A stretch of 64,000 nucleotides of DNA from Lysinibacillus sp. OF-1 (GCF_028356935.1 NZ_CP102798.1:2232001-2296000), one strand, 5' to 3'. Shown: positions 17,371-27,006, numbered from the stretch's first letter. Numbers and translations are program-made. The notes: a model not told the origin generated them from the letters alone.

Positions 17371-19077
17371 ATGATGAATATCACGCCTAATAGCATTAAT
17401 CAAATGAACTATAGTCTAAAAGAATTACAAGATATCTTTTCCGCCATGAATAGTTCCATCATTGTAGCGATTACCGATCGTACCGGGAAAATTACGTTTG
17501 TTAATGATCATTTTTGCAAAATTTCGAAGTATACGCGTGAAGAATTATTAGGTCAAGATCACCGTTTACTTAACTCAGGCTTCCATCCTAAATCTTTCTT
17601 TAGAGAGATGTGGAGAACAATAGGTAATGGTGATATGTGGAATGGCGAGGTGTGCAATCGTGCGAAAGATGGCAGTTTATATTGGGTAAAGACAACGATT
17701 TTCCCATTCCTTGATGAAAAGGGAAAGCCTTATCAATATATCGCCATTCGCGTCGATATTACAGCGCAAAAGGACATAAAAAAAATTACCCATATTGCCT
17801 ATCACGATGAATTAACAGGACTGCCAAATCGTCGTAAACTAGAACAGCGTTTAGAAAATGAATTCCATCAATCTCGACGTACAGGAGATAAATTTGCGTT
17901 ATTTTTCATTGATGTGAATCGATTCAAACACATTAACGACGGGCTTGGTCATATTATCGGCGATATGTTTTTAGTGGAAATGTCGAATCGTCTACGAAAT
18001 GTTGATTATACATCTAATTCATTCTATCGCCACAATAGTGATGAATTTGTCATGATTTTAAATGACGTCAGTCGCATTGACGAAATGGCCAAAGAAATCA
18101 TTAATGTCTTCAATGAAAGTTTCATCGTCGATACCTATGAATTTTATGCAAGCATCAGTATCGGCATTAGTATATTCCCAGATCATGCAAACTCTGTAGA
18201 AGAATTATTGAAAAATGCGGATATTGCCATGTATGCAGCAAAATCTACGCGTGGAAATCAGTACCGTTTATACCGTGACAATATGGATGAAGCCAACGAT
18301 AAATGGCTTCTATTAGAAACAAAATTACACCAAGCATTAAAACAGGACCGCTTAGAATTACATTACCAGCCTAAAATTGATTTAAAAACAGATACGGTCA
18401 TTGGCATGGAAGCCTTGCTACGCTGGTATGATCCTGAATTAGGTCATATTCCACCAGATCGTTTTATTCCATTTGCAGAAGAATGTGGGCTTATTAATGA
18501 TATCGGTGTTTGGGTATTACATAAAGCCTGTGCTCAAGCTCGTTTTTGGAATGAAGCACATAATTTAACATTGCGCGTAGCCGTCAATATTTCTCCGATT
18601 CATATTAGTACAAGTAGCTTTGTGGACATGGTGTGTGAAGTCATTGCAGAAACAGGCATTGACCCACACTTATTAGAAATTGAAATTACGGAAATGAGTA
18701 TGCTTGATTATACGGAAGATTTAATTGATACCATCAAGCAATTACGGGCATTGGGCATTACGATTTCATTAGACGATTTCGGGACAGGCTATTCATCGTT
18801 AAACTACTTAAAAAAATTCCCTGTGGATGTCCTTAAAATTGACCGTGCCTTTGTCCGTGACATTGTGCCTGAAAAATCAGGGATTGCGATGATTTCAGCT
18901 ATGATTTCCTTAGCACATGCTTTAAATCTTCAAGTAGTTGCTGAAGGTGTCGAGGAAGAAGCTGAATTGAACGTACTTCGTGAGCATGGCTGTGAGTATG
19001 TGCAGGGTTATTATTTCAGTAAGCCATTGTCTGTAGATGATTTTACAGATTTAATCGTTAATTCTGTGACAAAATAG
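17371..19077 (+). CDS. PAS-GGDEF-EAL protein, probable cyclic-di-GMP phosphodiesterase
   Basis: Soluble sensor protein: PAS domain about 25-135, GGDEF about 145-305 and EAL about 318-565 (numbering from an ATG six bases upstream). The diguanylate cyclase signature is degenerate (HNSDEF at 223-228 in place of GGDEF), so synthesis is unlikely. The EAL domain keeps its catalytic motifs: MEALLRW at 348-354, [27 protein letters not shown] and AEGVEE. I infer c-di-GMP hydrolysis, possibly tuned by the PAS ligand and by GTP at the degenerate domain. The ATG at 17371 is better spaced from CGGAG than the one at 17365. No membrane segment. Confidence 0.88.
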   Translation: MMNITPNSINQMNYSLKELQDIFSAMNSSIIVAITDRTGKITFVNDHFCKISKYTREELLGQDHRLLNSGFHPKSFFREMWRTIGNGDMWNGEVCNRAKDGSLYWVKTTIFPFLDEKGKPYQYIAIRVDITAQKDIKKITHIAYHDELTGLPNRRKLEQRLENEFHQSRRTGDKFALFFIDVNRFKHINDGLGHIIGDMFLVEMSNRLRNVDYTSNSFYRHNSDEFVMILNDVSRIDEMAKEIINVFNESFIVDTYEFYASISIGISIFPDHANSVEELLKNADIAMYAAKSTRGNQYRLYRDNMDEANDKWLLLETKLHQALKQDRLELHYQPKIDLKTDTVIGMEALLRWYDPELGHIPPDRFIPFAEECGLINDIGVWVLHKACAQARFWNEAHNLTLRVAVNISPIHISTSSFVDMVCEVIAETGIDPHLLEIEITEMSMLDYTEDLIDTIKQLRALGITISLDDFGTGYSSLNYLKKFPVDVLKIDRAFVRDIVPEKSGIAMISAMISLAHALNLQVVAEGVEEEAELNVLREHGCEYVQGYYFSKPLSVDDFTDLIVNSVTK

Positions 19078-19184
19078 ACCAGTTATGAATTGCTATTCCT
19101 GAATGATTTTGCTAAAGTAGGATAAAGCCAAACAGTTCAGACAATATTCAATTTGATGATGTGGCCAAGTAAGTAAGAATTGTG

Positions 19185-19392
19185 AGACAGAAAATATAGC
19201 AATTGCTGAGAGCTATATCACCGCTTCTTTACTGAACACCTACCACGGAGATGTTATGCAAACATAACCGAGTCGTTTTCGTTACCAAACGTGAGAGGGT
19301 TTTAAGTTCTACTTAAAGCTAAATCAAGGTGGTACCACGTCTATCCAGCACAAAGACGTCCTTATTCAGAGGACAGCTTTGTGCTTTTTTCA
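19185..19392 (+). promoter_or_regulatory. T-box leader (proline) upstream of proS
   Basis: The conserved T-box core AAGGTGGTACCACG is at 19326-19339, followed by a terminator with stem AGCACAAAG / CTTTGTGCT at 19347-19385 and a T run. The upstream stem I region includes GAGAGCTAT and a candidate specifier CCT (19239-19241) in GAACACCTACC. Uncharged tRNA-Pro is expected to stabilise the antiterminator and allow proS transcription. The 5' boundary is approximate. Confidence 0.88.
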
Positions 19393-19501
19393 TTCAGCTT
19401 GATAGTAACAGCTCGCTGAAACAAGCTAAACGCCCTGGTAGATGGCACTGTTTTTCTTACACCAAGGCAACAATGATTTAACAAAAATTGGAGGAGATCA
19501 C

Positions 19502-20938
19502 ATGTCAAAACAATTAGAAGATTTTTCGAAATGGTATATTGAGACTATCCAAAAAGCCGATTTAATGGATTATACACCTGTTCGTGGCTGTATTGCCTTT
19601 AAACCTGATGGCTATGAGATTTGGGAGCATATTCAAGAGGAAATGGATCGTCGCTTTAAAGAGACAGGGCATCGTAATGCTTATTTCCCAATGCTTATTC
19701 CTGAATCTTTCTTCCAAAAAGAAAAGGATCATATCGAAGGATTCTCACCTGAGCTACCTTGGGTAACAGAGGCAGCAGGGGAACAATTAGAAGAACGTCT
19801 GGCACTACGTCCAACGTCTGAAACGATGATTGGCCATCTTTACTCCAATTGGATTAAAAGCTACCGTGACCTACCCGTTTTGATTAATCAATGGGCAAAC
19901 GTCTTCCGTTGGGAAAAGAAAACTCTTCCTTTTATTCGCACATCTGAATTTTTATGGCAAGAAGGACATACAGCGCACGTCGATGAAGAGGATGCTCGTC
20001 AAGAAACGATGCAAATGCTTGAAATCTATAAAGAAGTTGTAGAACAAGTACTAGCAATTCCAGTCTATGACGGACAAAAAACACCTTCTGAACGTTTTGC
20101 AGGTGCTGTCGATACGTATTCGATTGAGGCGATGATGAAAAATGGCAAGGCTGTGCAAGCTGGTACATCTCATTATTTAGGTACGAAATTTGCAGAAGCC
20201 TTTAACATTAAGTATTTAAATAAAGCGAACCAGCATGAGTATGTACACACAACATCTTGGGGTACATCTACGCGCTTAATCGGCTCGGTAATTATGGTGC
20301 ATGGTGATGAGCAGGGGCTTGTTTTACCTCCTCGCATCGCGCCAACTCAAGTTGTTTTAATTCCAGTGGGACCATGGAAAAAGAACCCTCAAATTATGGA
20401 GCATTTAGATGAAATTTTTGTCGCTTTAAAAGCGAAGGGCATTCGCGTACGCCTTGACGATTCGGACCAATCACCAGGCTTTAAGTTCAATGAATGGGAG
20501 CTAAAAGGGGTGCCAGTTCGCATTGAATTAGGACCTCGTGATCTTGACAACAATCAAGCTTTACTTAAAGCCCGTGATGAAGAGGAAAAACGAACAATTG
20601 ATTTAGCTACGATTATCACAGCCATTGAAGAAGAATTAACAACCATGCAAGCGCGCTTACTCGAAAAAGCACGTCAGTTCCGTGAAGCAAACACACATAC
20701 AATGATTGATTCATTACCACAATTACAACAGCATATTGAAGCAGCCAAAGCAAACGGTACAATTCCTGGCTGGGTACTAGCTGGTTGGTGTGGAGAAGAT
20801 GCATGCGAGGAAAAAGTGAAGGAAGAAACAAAATATACATCTCGTAATATGCCGTTTAATCCACCAACAACAAAAACAACATGTATTGGCTGTGGAAATG
20901 AAGCTAAACATACGGTTTGGTTTGCACAAGCCTATTAA
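19502..20938 (+). CDS. proS: Prolyl-tRNA synthetase, archaeal/eukaryal type
   Basis: Class II aminoacyl-tRNA synthetase charging tRNA-Pro. 478 residues and no insertion domain between motifs 2 and 3 mark the short archaeal/eukaryal-like ProRS. Motif 2 is FRWEKKTLPFIRTSEFLWQE, motif 3 lies in VLPPRIAP, the anticodon-binding domain follows at about 290-400, and the C-terminal zinc-binding extension has CGEDACEE, CIGCG and the typical ending WFAQAY. The ATG at 19502 follows GGAGGAGA; an in-frame ATG at 19442 lacks a site. Control by the upstream T-box is expected. Confidence 0.95.
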   Translation: MSKQLEDFSKWYIETIQKADLMDYTPVRGCIAFKPDGYEIWEHIQEEMDRRFKETGHRNAYFPMLIPESFFQKEKDHIEGFSPELPWVTEAAGEQLEERLALRPTSETMIGHLYSNWIKSYRDLPVLINQWANVFRWEKKTLPFIRTSEFLWQEGHTAHVDEEDARQETMQMLEIYKEVVEQVLAIPVYDGQKTPSERFAGAVDTYSIEAMMKNGKAVQAGTSHYLGTKFAEAFNIKYLNKANQHEYVHTTSWGTSTRLIGSVIMVHGDEQGLVLPPRIAPTQVVLIPVGPWKKNPQIMEHLDEIFVALKAKGIRVRLDDSDQSPGFKFNEWELKGVPVRIELGPRDLDNNQALLKARDEEEKRTIDLATIITAIEEELTTMQARLLEKARQFREANTHTMIDSLPQLQQHIEAAKANGTIPGWVLAGWCGEDACEEKVKEETKYTSRNMPFNPPTTKTTCIGCGNEAKHTVWFAQAY

Positions 20939-20946
20939 TAACGACT

Positions 20947-20980
20947 ACAACAGCCTCCTATTTAATTAGGAGGCTGTTGT
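20947..20980 (+). terminator. Hairpin after proS
   Basis: Perfect 14-bp stem ACAACAGCCTCCTA / TAGGAGGCTGTTGT with a 6-base loop; the T tract is weak. Confidence 0.7.
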
Positions 20981-21383
20981 TATGAGGTGGTGATCGATTA
21001 CATCCTTTGCTTTCGGGAAGTAGTCCAATTTTAAGCTTTCGCCATCCCTCATAGTGAGCCATCCATCTGTCTGATCTGCTAAAAAGACTGCCGTTACGCC
21101 CCCATTAGGATATTTAAAATAGTCCTGATAACCTGATAATATCGTTAAAAACTGAAGATTGTTTGCATGCAATTCTGTCTTTTCATACAGCTCTCACTTC
21201 GCTGTTTCTTCAAGGGTTTCCCCTAGTTCCATTGCTCCTCCAGGTAATCCCCACATTTCGATATCAGCACGAAATTGAAGTAGAACTTCTCTCGTTTGAT
21301 TTAAGACAATTACTGTAGAACCTACTAAAATAACAGGCATTGTCCCAATTAGTTGTCTTAATTATGGTTACATAATCACTCAT
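20966..21383 (-). pseudogene. Broken Nudix hydrolase gene
   Basis: Read on the minus strand from the ATG at 21383 (after GGAGGGGC), the frame gives MSDYVTI, then a frameshift, then a stretch with QLIGTMPVILVGSTVIVL, FRADIEMWGLPGGAMELGE and an in-frame TGA where the Nudix REL arginine should be. The frame then runs on to a normal stop through YPNGGVTAVF and MRDGESLKL. It is clearly homologous to the intact Nudix gene at 59659-60144. Besides the frameshift and the stop, the Nudix box has Lys and Glu where conserved Glu and Gly belong, so the copy is inactive. Confidence 0.82.
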
Positions 21384-21559
21384 AGCGCCCCTCCAACATA
21401 GTTAGCCAAATTTTTATTCTACTTATGATAAAATGAAGGGGTGTTATATCTTGAAAATTTCCTGAAGAAATGGGGATATAGCGATTAAAAATGATGCTAC
21501 TATGACTCAATTTTTTGATAAGGATGCTAACAGACTATTTTTGACAAGGAGATAAGGGA

Positions 21560-22246
21560 ATGACAGATACAACAGGCTGGAAACAGAATGCACAAAATCG
21601 TCCATTTATTGCCTCATTTAGTGGTGGAAAGGACAGTACTTTAGCTTTATATAAAGCATCCCAGGTAGGTCAGGCTGTAGGACTGCTTGTGATGCTAGAG
21701 GAGGAAGGGAAACGTTCGAGGTCACACGGCATGCCACCTGAGCTTATCCAGGCGCAGGCTGACTCGATCGGATTGCCTGTCTTTACGGCTGCAGCTAGTT
21801 GGGCAGACTACGAAAGTGTCTTTATGCACCTTTTAGAAAAGGCAAAACAGCAGGGGGCAGAAGTGTTAGTGACAGGTGACTTAGATATGCCTGCACATGG
21901 CTGCTGGCATGATAAGGTCACAAAAAATGCTGGGTTACAGCTAGGCATGCCATTATGGGAAATGGACCATCGCGAAGCAGTCGATGAATTTATTAACTTA
22001 GGATTTATCACGATGATTGTCACGGTCAACTTATCCTTAGGCATGACTGAGGATGATTTAGGGCGAATACTTACCCCTGAATATGTATTAGAACTAGAAG
22101 CTCGTAAGATTGACCCGTGCGGGGAGGGAGGAGAATTCCATACAACCGTCATTGATGGCCCTCTTTTTCAGCAGCCAATAGCTGTGCGCAAATGTCCAAT
22201 TATAAGAGATGGAGACTATGCATTTTTACCTTTAGAACGAGCGTAA
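21560..22246 (+). CDS. Dph6-like PP-loop ATP pyrophosphatase
   Basis: Adenine-nucleotide alpha-hydrolase family protein, 228 residues, related to diphthine-ammonia ligase. The PP-loop SFSGGKDS is at 19-26, and the C-terminal DPCGEGGEFHTTV segment is specific to the Dph6 group. ATP is expected to adenylate a carboxylate that is then amidated. Bacteria lack diphthamide, so the substrate must be something else; related bacterial proteins have been linked to B12 salvage or remain unassigned. Ribosome site AAGGAGA precedes the ATG. It stands alone between two decayed genes. Confidence 0.83.
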   Translation: MTDTTGWKQNAQNRPFIASFSGGKDSTLALYKASQVGQAVGLLVMLEEEGKRSRSHGMPPELIQAQADSIGLPVFTAAASWADYESVFMHLLEKAKQQGAEVLVTGDLDMPAHGCWHDKVTKNAGLQLGMPLWEMDHREAVDEFINLGFITMIVTVNLSLGMTEDDLGRILTPEYVLELEARKIDPCGEGGEFHTTVIDGPLFQQPIAVRKCPIIRDGDYAFLPLERA

Positions 22247-22342
22247 ATCCACAGCCTTTCTTGTGATGATCATGGTTTTTCCTTTTAATGTATATGGTCG
22301 TGTGTAATAAAATGATTACAGAGGAAAAATACATTAAATGGG

Positions 22343-22518
22343 GATGAATTACTATTAGTATTAAGTGCTTTGTCAAATCCTTATCGTTGAAAAATGATTG
22401 CCACTCTTCATCAAGAAAAGCAATATGTTAGCTGGCTAGCGCGAGAGTTAGGGAAGCTAAATTGATTAATGGTTATCACGAAATTTCTGAAAGTGGCAAA
22501 GCATTGAAAAAATACTGA
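22343..22518 (+). pseudogene. Remnant of an ArsR-like winged-helix regulator gene
   Basis: The plus-strand frame from 22343 reads DELLLVLSALSNPYR, stop, KMIATLHQEKQYVSWLAREL, which is the first half of an ArsR-like helix-turn-helix family. It then breaks at another stop. A second fragment in a different frame, EISESGKALKKY, occurs at 22480-22515 and matches the region that normally follows the recognition helix in that family. Internal stops, a deletion and a frameshift show it is dead. The rest of 22247-22828 shows no gene. Confidence 0.65.
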
Positions 22519-22767
22519 AACAAGTTGATTAGACAAATGAGCGTTTCTTAAATAAACGATTTCGAGTAATAGAGAAAACAATGAGTCAACATATAGGCTT
22601 ACTACATACTCTGGTTTTCATGGCTCTCATAATAAATTTAAAGAAATAGATACTAATAAATAATAATGAACGAAAAGTACAAAGGCTCTCACCTCTGTAC
22701 TTTTTTTGCATTTGGCTGTTTCTTCTTTATAGGTATAGAATCCATCTCATTTTGTCCAAAATAATCA

Positions 22768-22817
22768 TTGACTGGACACTAAATGGTGTCATATAATTAA
22801 GACACCATTTAGTGTCC
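22768..22817 (+). promoter_or_regulatory. arsR promoter with two ArsR-type operators
   Basis: TTGACT (22768-22773), 18-base spacer and TATAAT (22792-22797). Two 17-base arms, GGACACTAAATGGTGTC at 22774-22790 and its exact reverse complement at 22801-22817, flank the -10. Each arm is itself a GACAC-N6-GTGTC dyad. One operator fills the spacer and the other covers the transcription start, the expected layout for strong autorepression. Confidence 0.85.
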
Positions 22818-22837
22818 TATTAGAAAGGGTGGTGGTT

Positions 22838-23164
22838 TTGAATAATAATCATCAAGAGCGTGACGTTTATGTAGCCATTGCTGACCCTACAAGACGAAAG
22901 TTGATTCGTTTACTGGCAGAGGTAGATGAGTTACCGCTTCACGAATTAACCGCTCAATTTGACATGGGGCGTACCGCTGTTTCGAAACATTTAGCCATCC
23001 TGAAAGATGCAGGTCTTGTCGTTGCTCGCAAGGAAGGTAGAGAGACAAGGTATCGGCTGAATGCGGCCCCGTTGAAAGAAATACAGGATTGGGTATCGTT
23101 TTATGAAGGATTTTGGAAAGAAAGAATCGCTAAATTACATCTTTTATTGGAGGAAAAAAAATGA
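22838..23164 (+). CDS. ArsR-family winged-helix repressor
   Basis: Small ArsR/SmtB-type regulator of about 108 residues. The helix-turn-helix reads LPLHELTAQFDMGRTAVSKH, followed by the LKDAGLVVARKEGRETRYRL wing. No metal-binding Cys clusters are visible, so it belongs to the group paired with SRPBCC proteins rather than metal sensors. TTG at 22838 is chosen because AAAGGGTGG ends just before it; GTG codons at 22829 and 22832 overlap that site. Its stop overlaps the next start (ATGA). It is expected to repress itself through the double operator at 22774-22817. Confidence 0.87.
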   Translation: MNNNHQERDVYVAIADPTRRKLIRLLAEVDELPLHELTAQFDMGRTAVSKHLAILKDAGLVVARKEGRETRYRLNAAPLKEIQDWVSFYEGFWKERIAKLHLLLEEKK

Positions 23165-23571
23165 AACCAGATGTATCATTAGATTTTACGTTTACAAGTT
23201 CAATCGAGCAGGTTTGGCATGCTTTAACCGATTCAGATACGCTAGCAAAATGGATTTGGAATAATGACTTCCAACCAATCGTTGGGCATAAATTTCAATT
23301 TCGTGCTGAACCAAATGAATGGTGGGACGGCATTGTAGACTGTGAGGTACTTGTAGTAGAAGAGCCTCATACATTATCTTACACTTGGACAAGTGCTGGT
23401 GAAACAACGACTGTTACATGGACATTAACACAAGATTCAGATGGCACGACTCAGCTTCATCTTGATCAAAGTGGCTTTAGCGAAGAAACAAAAGCTCGTC
23501 AAGGGGCAATCGAAGGGGCAACATATGCTTGGACGAATATGAGCACACAGCTTGAAAAAGTACTAGCCTAA
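23161..23571 (+). CDS. SRPBCC (AHSA1-like) protein
   Basis: START/Bet v1-fold ligand-binding protein of 136 residues. Typical features are DFTFTSSIEQVWHALTDSDT at the N-terminus, the WWDGIVDCEVL strand, the LSYTWTS strand and the C-terminal helix containing GWTNM-like AWTNMSTQLEK. The family binds hydrophobic ligands in a central cavity. It is translationally coupled to the ArsR repressor, a frequent pairing in Bacillales, and may modulate or report a ligand for it. The physiological ligand is unknown. Confidence 0.87.
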   Translation: MKPDVSLDFTFTSSIEQVWHALTDSDTLAKWIWNNDFQPIVGHKFQFRAEPNEWWDGIVDCEVLVVEEPHTLSYTWTSAGETTTVTWTLTQDSDGTTQLHLDQSGFSEETKARQGAIEGATYAWTNMSTQLEKVLA

Positions 23572-23593
23572 TACAAATCAAACGATAACAAGG

Positions 23594-23630
23594 AGAGCGC
23601 AATTCCGTAGCAAGAATTGTGTTCTTTCAT
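23594..23630 (+). terminator. Terminator after the ArsR/SRPBCC operon
   Basis: 12-bp stem AGAGCGCAATTC / GAATTGTGTTCT (some G-U pairs) followed by TTCATTTTC. Confidence 0.55.
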
Positions 23631-23675
23631 TTTCACTCAAATTTTTTAATTTTCTAGACATGGAAGGATAACTAA

Positions 23676-26600
23676 ATGAAGATCAATCAACTAATTGCCA
23701 ACAATATCAACCGTTTAGATGTCGTCTTACCAGAACATCAATCATTGGGTATAGCCGGTTTGTCTGGCTCAGGGAAAACGACATTTTGTCAAACGATTGG
23801 GGAAGAATCCAAAAAACGTCTCGTTTCTTTATTACCTAAGGCGGAGTATCAATATTTATTTCCAAACATTATGGAAACGAACTTCAGTGCCATCAAAATG
23901 GAGGATATGCCCCTCGTACTTTTTTTAGGAAAATCCTCTATCTCCAGTAACCCACGTTCAACGATTGGTACTCATACGGGTGTTTTTAAAGAAATTCGTA
24001 ATCGACTGGCGGATGAATTTCAACTTTCTCCAGAAATGTTTTCCTTTAACAATGCATTAGGCTGGTGTCCTGCATGTAAAGGACGTGGCACGACGAAAAA
24101 TGTAGAATGTAAAAAATGCTCAGGTAAACGCTATAGTCCTGAAGTGGAGCAACATAAAATAGCTTTATGGAATGAATCATACAGTATTTCTGATATTCAC
24201 AATTTCAGTATCGAAACGATCTATTCCTTATCAAAAGAATTAAATATAAGTGAAGAGAAGCAACATATTCTTCAAAATATTATCCAGATGAATATTGGCT
24301 ATTTAACATTAAATCGTATTATGGGGACATTGTCGGGCGGAGAATTAACAAGACTTTACTTAGCAGAATTCATGGCTACTAGCGAAAACACGGTCATTAT
24401 TGTCGACGAAATTTCTGTTGGTCTTGACCATGACACATTACTAAAAATCTTAGAGCAAATCCAACAGTTGGGCACTAAAAACCAAATTTGGCTTATTGAT
24501 CATTCAGATACGGTGCTAGACACGGCAAATAAGCACCTATTCTTTGGACCAGGGAGTGGGAAATACGGCGGTAAAATCGTGGAAGAATCTCCTCGACCAC
24601 AGCCTATCTATTCAGAACGAAACCCATCAAAGCCAACATCCTTTTATCAATTCCGAGACTTATATTGCCGCAATATACAAATGGACGAAATAGCCATTCC
24701 GCAAAACCGACTTATTACTTTTACTGGGGAGTCTGGCTGTGGGAAATCAACGCTTGTGAATGAGTGTATCGCTAAAGATTTTGTCAAACGCTATCCAAAG
24801 GACAAACTAGTGATGGTCGGGCAGGATCGGAATCAGTCCATTACTAGTCGATCAACTGTCGCAACTTTCCTCGATATTAAAAAGAAACTAACCAAATATA
24901 GCGAGGACATTGATGCTATTTTCCAACGCTCGATTGAAGACATTATTGATGAACTTCCTCATGAAGATATCGCCCATAAACGTTTAAGCTTACTAATTAA
25001 ACTAGGGCTAGGCTATTTGACACTGGAAAGAAAAACACAATCGCTGTCGACTGGTGAATTCCAATGTGTGCATTTAGTATCGGAGTTATTTGCGAATTCG
25101 CGAAATCCACATACACTGTTTATTTTTGATGAGCCTTCTAAAGGATTATCTCAAAACATTTTAAACCAGTTTATTGATAGTGTAAGGGACATCCTTGAGG
25201 ATGAAGCTATCTCTATCATCATGATTGAGCATAATACCTATATGTTAGAGAGCTCTGATTTCATTGTAGACTTTGGTAAAAGACAGCAGGAGCCTGTGAC
25301 ACATCTTGAGGTAGTTTGTCATGAGGACTATTATAATCAGGTTAACTATACAAAAACGGCTCCATTACAAATCGCGTCTACGCTCGCATCAAGAAATGGT
25401 ATTCAATACTTAGAAGACCAACCTATAAGCTATTTTAAAAAGGCTGAAAATATTTATAAAGGTGGCATTTTAAAAAGCCTATCTTCAATGGCACGTCTCA
25501 TTTACGGTGACTACGAATCCAATAAAATAGCGCCTGTTATTGCGATCGACTTGGAAAGACATTTATATAGTCAGTATAGTTTTCTGTATGAAATGGGTGG
25601 TCTGATTAATCATATTGTCGCTGCACACCCAACGAATAAGGATACAAGAAGCTTCGATTTCTATAGCCAAGACAATCATTGTCCAAGCTGTTCAGGGAGA
25701 TTGGAAATTTCCAAATTCGATTTTGATCTAGTCGTACAAGATAAAAACGTGCCATTTTGGGATGGCTTATTACACCCAGATATTATGGAGGTCTTAAAAT
25801 ACTATCAACATGCGAAGCTGGAATTTCTTTTTGAAGAAATTAAAAATGAACTTGGTCAAGACATTAGTAAAAGTTACAATGCTATGACTGAGGAAGAAAA
25901 GCATACATTTTTATATGGGTATTGGGATAAGTCCTTTTATGATAAGGCAACAAAATCTTCGAAGAAATGGGAAGGTTTTAACTTTATCATTGGTCGCTAT
26001 ATCGTCATTTCAAAATCCTTTATTAAGGAGCAAATGAAGGAAACAAGAGAGATGATGCCTTGCCCAATTTGTCATGGCACTGTGCTTAACCACCAGAAAA
26101 AATTACAATTTGGGGACACAGATATTCGTGACTTGATTCGTCAACCTCTTGATGTGGTAATAAAAACTGTAGGGAACTTACCACAACTTGAAAAATTGAA
26201 AGCCATTGTAGGGGGTGACATGTCACTTCTACAAGATGTCTCCTTATTGCCAAGAGAAATACAAGTAGCGTTGAAAATGCTGGAATTAGAGCTAGCAAGC
26301 TTTGTTGGCTATGAAATGGTCCTACAAAATGCACTTCCATTCTGGGACAAAATCCAAGATTATATAAAGAACATCAGCCTAAAAAACCAAGTAACCATCT
26401 GTGATTTTGCCAATATTTACGAGACAAGAGAAAATATCATCGACCAGTATTTTACGAATGGAAAATACAAAAAATTAACGTATGTTTATGAAGCATTTGG
26501 CTATAAAAAAATTGTCACTCAAATCAATAAAGTAAAAGCTAGTCATAGTTGTCCATTCTGCAAAGGGAAAAAGGTGCTTTCAGAGGATGGATTGCATGAT

Positions 26601-26843
26601 GGGGTCAATAAATTAACCGTTCCATGTGTCAACTGTGGTGCAAGTGGTATAAACGATGAAGGTCGCCAGCAAATTGTTGATGGCATTGATGTGGAAACGT
26701 GGCTAACTGGTACTGTCAGTGATGTAGTAATAGAAGGCTCTCATCTTGAGGCAGTTGCCAATATTCCTATTTTCAATCGCATTCGTGAGTTGAATAAACA
26801 GGAAATGATGGCGGTTTATCAGTTCTTACAGCATAATAATTAA
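23676..26843 (+). CDS. UvrA-like twin-ABC ATPase with extended zinc-rich C-terminus
   Basis: Large UvrA-family protein of 1055 residues. ABC half 1 has Walker A GLSGSGKTT (28-36), a zinc module with Cys131, 134, 145 and 148, signature LSGGE (219-223) and Walker B VDEISVGLD. Half 2 has GESGCGKST (351-359), a variant signature SLSTGE (456-461) and FDEPSKGL. Both halves end by about 540. A further 500 residues carry CPSC, CPIC, CPFC and CVNC pairs that suggest more zinc sites. True UvrA is about 950 residues with another arrangement, so this is a paralogue, perhaps of the drug-resistance (DrrC-like) class rather than excision repair. Ribosome site GGAAGGA. Confidence 0.8.
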   Translation: MKINQLIANNINRLDVVLPEHQSLGIAGLSGSGKTTFCQTIGEESKKRLVSLLPKAEYQYLFPNIMETNFSAIKMEDMPLVLFLGKSSISSNPRSTIGTHTGVFKEIRNRLADEFQLSPEMFSFNNALGWCPACKGRGTTKNVECKKCSGKRYSPEVEQHKIALWNESYSISDIHNFSIETIYSLSKELNISEEKQHILQNIIQMNIGYLTLNRIMGTLSGGELTRLYLAEFMATSENTVIIVDEISVGLDHDTLLKILEQIQQLGTKNQIWLIDHSDTVLDTANKHLFFGPGSGKYGGKIVEESPRPQPIYSERNPSKPTSFYQFRDLYCRNIQMDEIAIPQNRLITFTGESGCGKSTLVNECIAKDFVKRYPKDKLVMVGQDRNQSITSRSTVATFLDIKKKLTKYSEDIDAIFQRSIEDIIDELPHEDIAHKRLSLLIKLGLGYLTLERKTQSLSTGEFQCVHLVSELFANSRNPHTLFIFDEPSKGLSQNILNQFIDSVRDILEDEAISIIMIEHNTYMLESSDFIVDFGKRQQEPVTHLEVVCHEDYYNQVNYTKTAPLQIASTLASRNGIQYLEDQPISYFKKAENIYKGGILKSLSSMARLIYGDYESNKIAPVIAIDLERHLYSQYSFLYEMGGLINHIVAAHPTNKDTRSFDFYSQDNHCPSCSGRLEISKFDFDLVVQDKNVPFWDGLLHPDIMEVLKYYQHAKLEFLFEEIKNELGQDISKSYNAMTEEEKHTFLYGYWDKSFYDKATKSSKKWEGFNFIIGRYIVISKSFIKEQMKETREMMPCPICHGTVLNHQKKLQFGDTDIRDLIRQPLDVVIKTVGNLPQLEKLKAIVGGDMSLLQDVSLLPREIQVALKMLELELASFVGYEMVLQNALPFWDKIQDYIKNISLKNQVTICDFANIYETRENIIDQYFTNGKYKKLTYVYEAFGYKKIVTQINKVKASHSCPFCKGKKVLSEDGLHDGVNKLTVPCVNCGASGINDEGRQQIVDGIDVETWLTGTVSDVVIEGSHLEAVANIPIFNRIRELNKQEMMAVYQFLQHNN

Positions 26844-26859
26844 AGCCAATATGTTAGAA

Positions 26860-26886
26860 AGCCCATTTGCACTGAGCAGATGGGCT
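26860..26886 (+). terminator. Hairpin after the UvrA-like gene
   Basis: 11-bp stem AGCCCATTTGC / GCAGATGGGCT (one G-U pair), short T-rich tail. Confidence 0.6.
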
Positions 26887-27006
26887 ACTTTCATTTGACT
26901 AGAATCACACACTAATTTTTCCAAAAACATTCAAATCTGTATCGTCTTTGAGCTTTTCATCGTACTATAGGAATAGCCAGATTGGCAGGAAAAGGGAGGA
27001 TATTCT

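Noticed and set aside
26086..26340. 84-codon minus-strand frame within the UvrA-like gene
   Set aside because: Antisense shadow with no independent signals.
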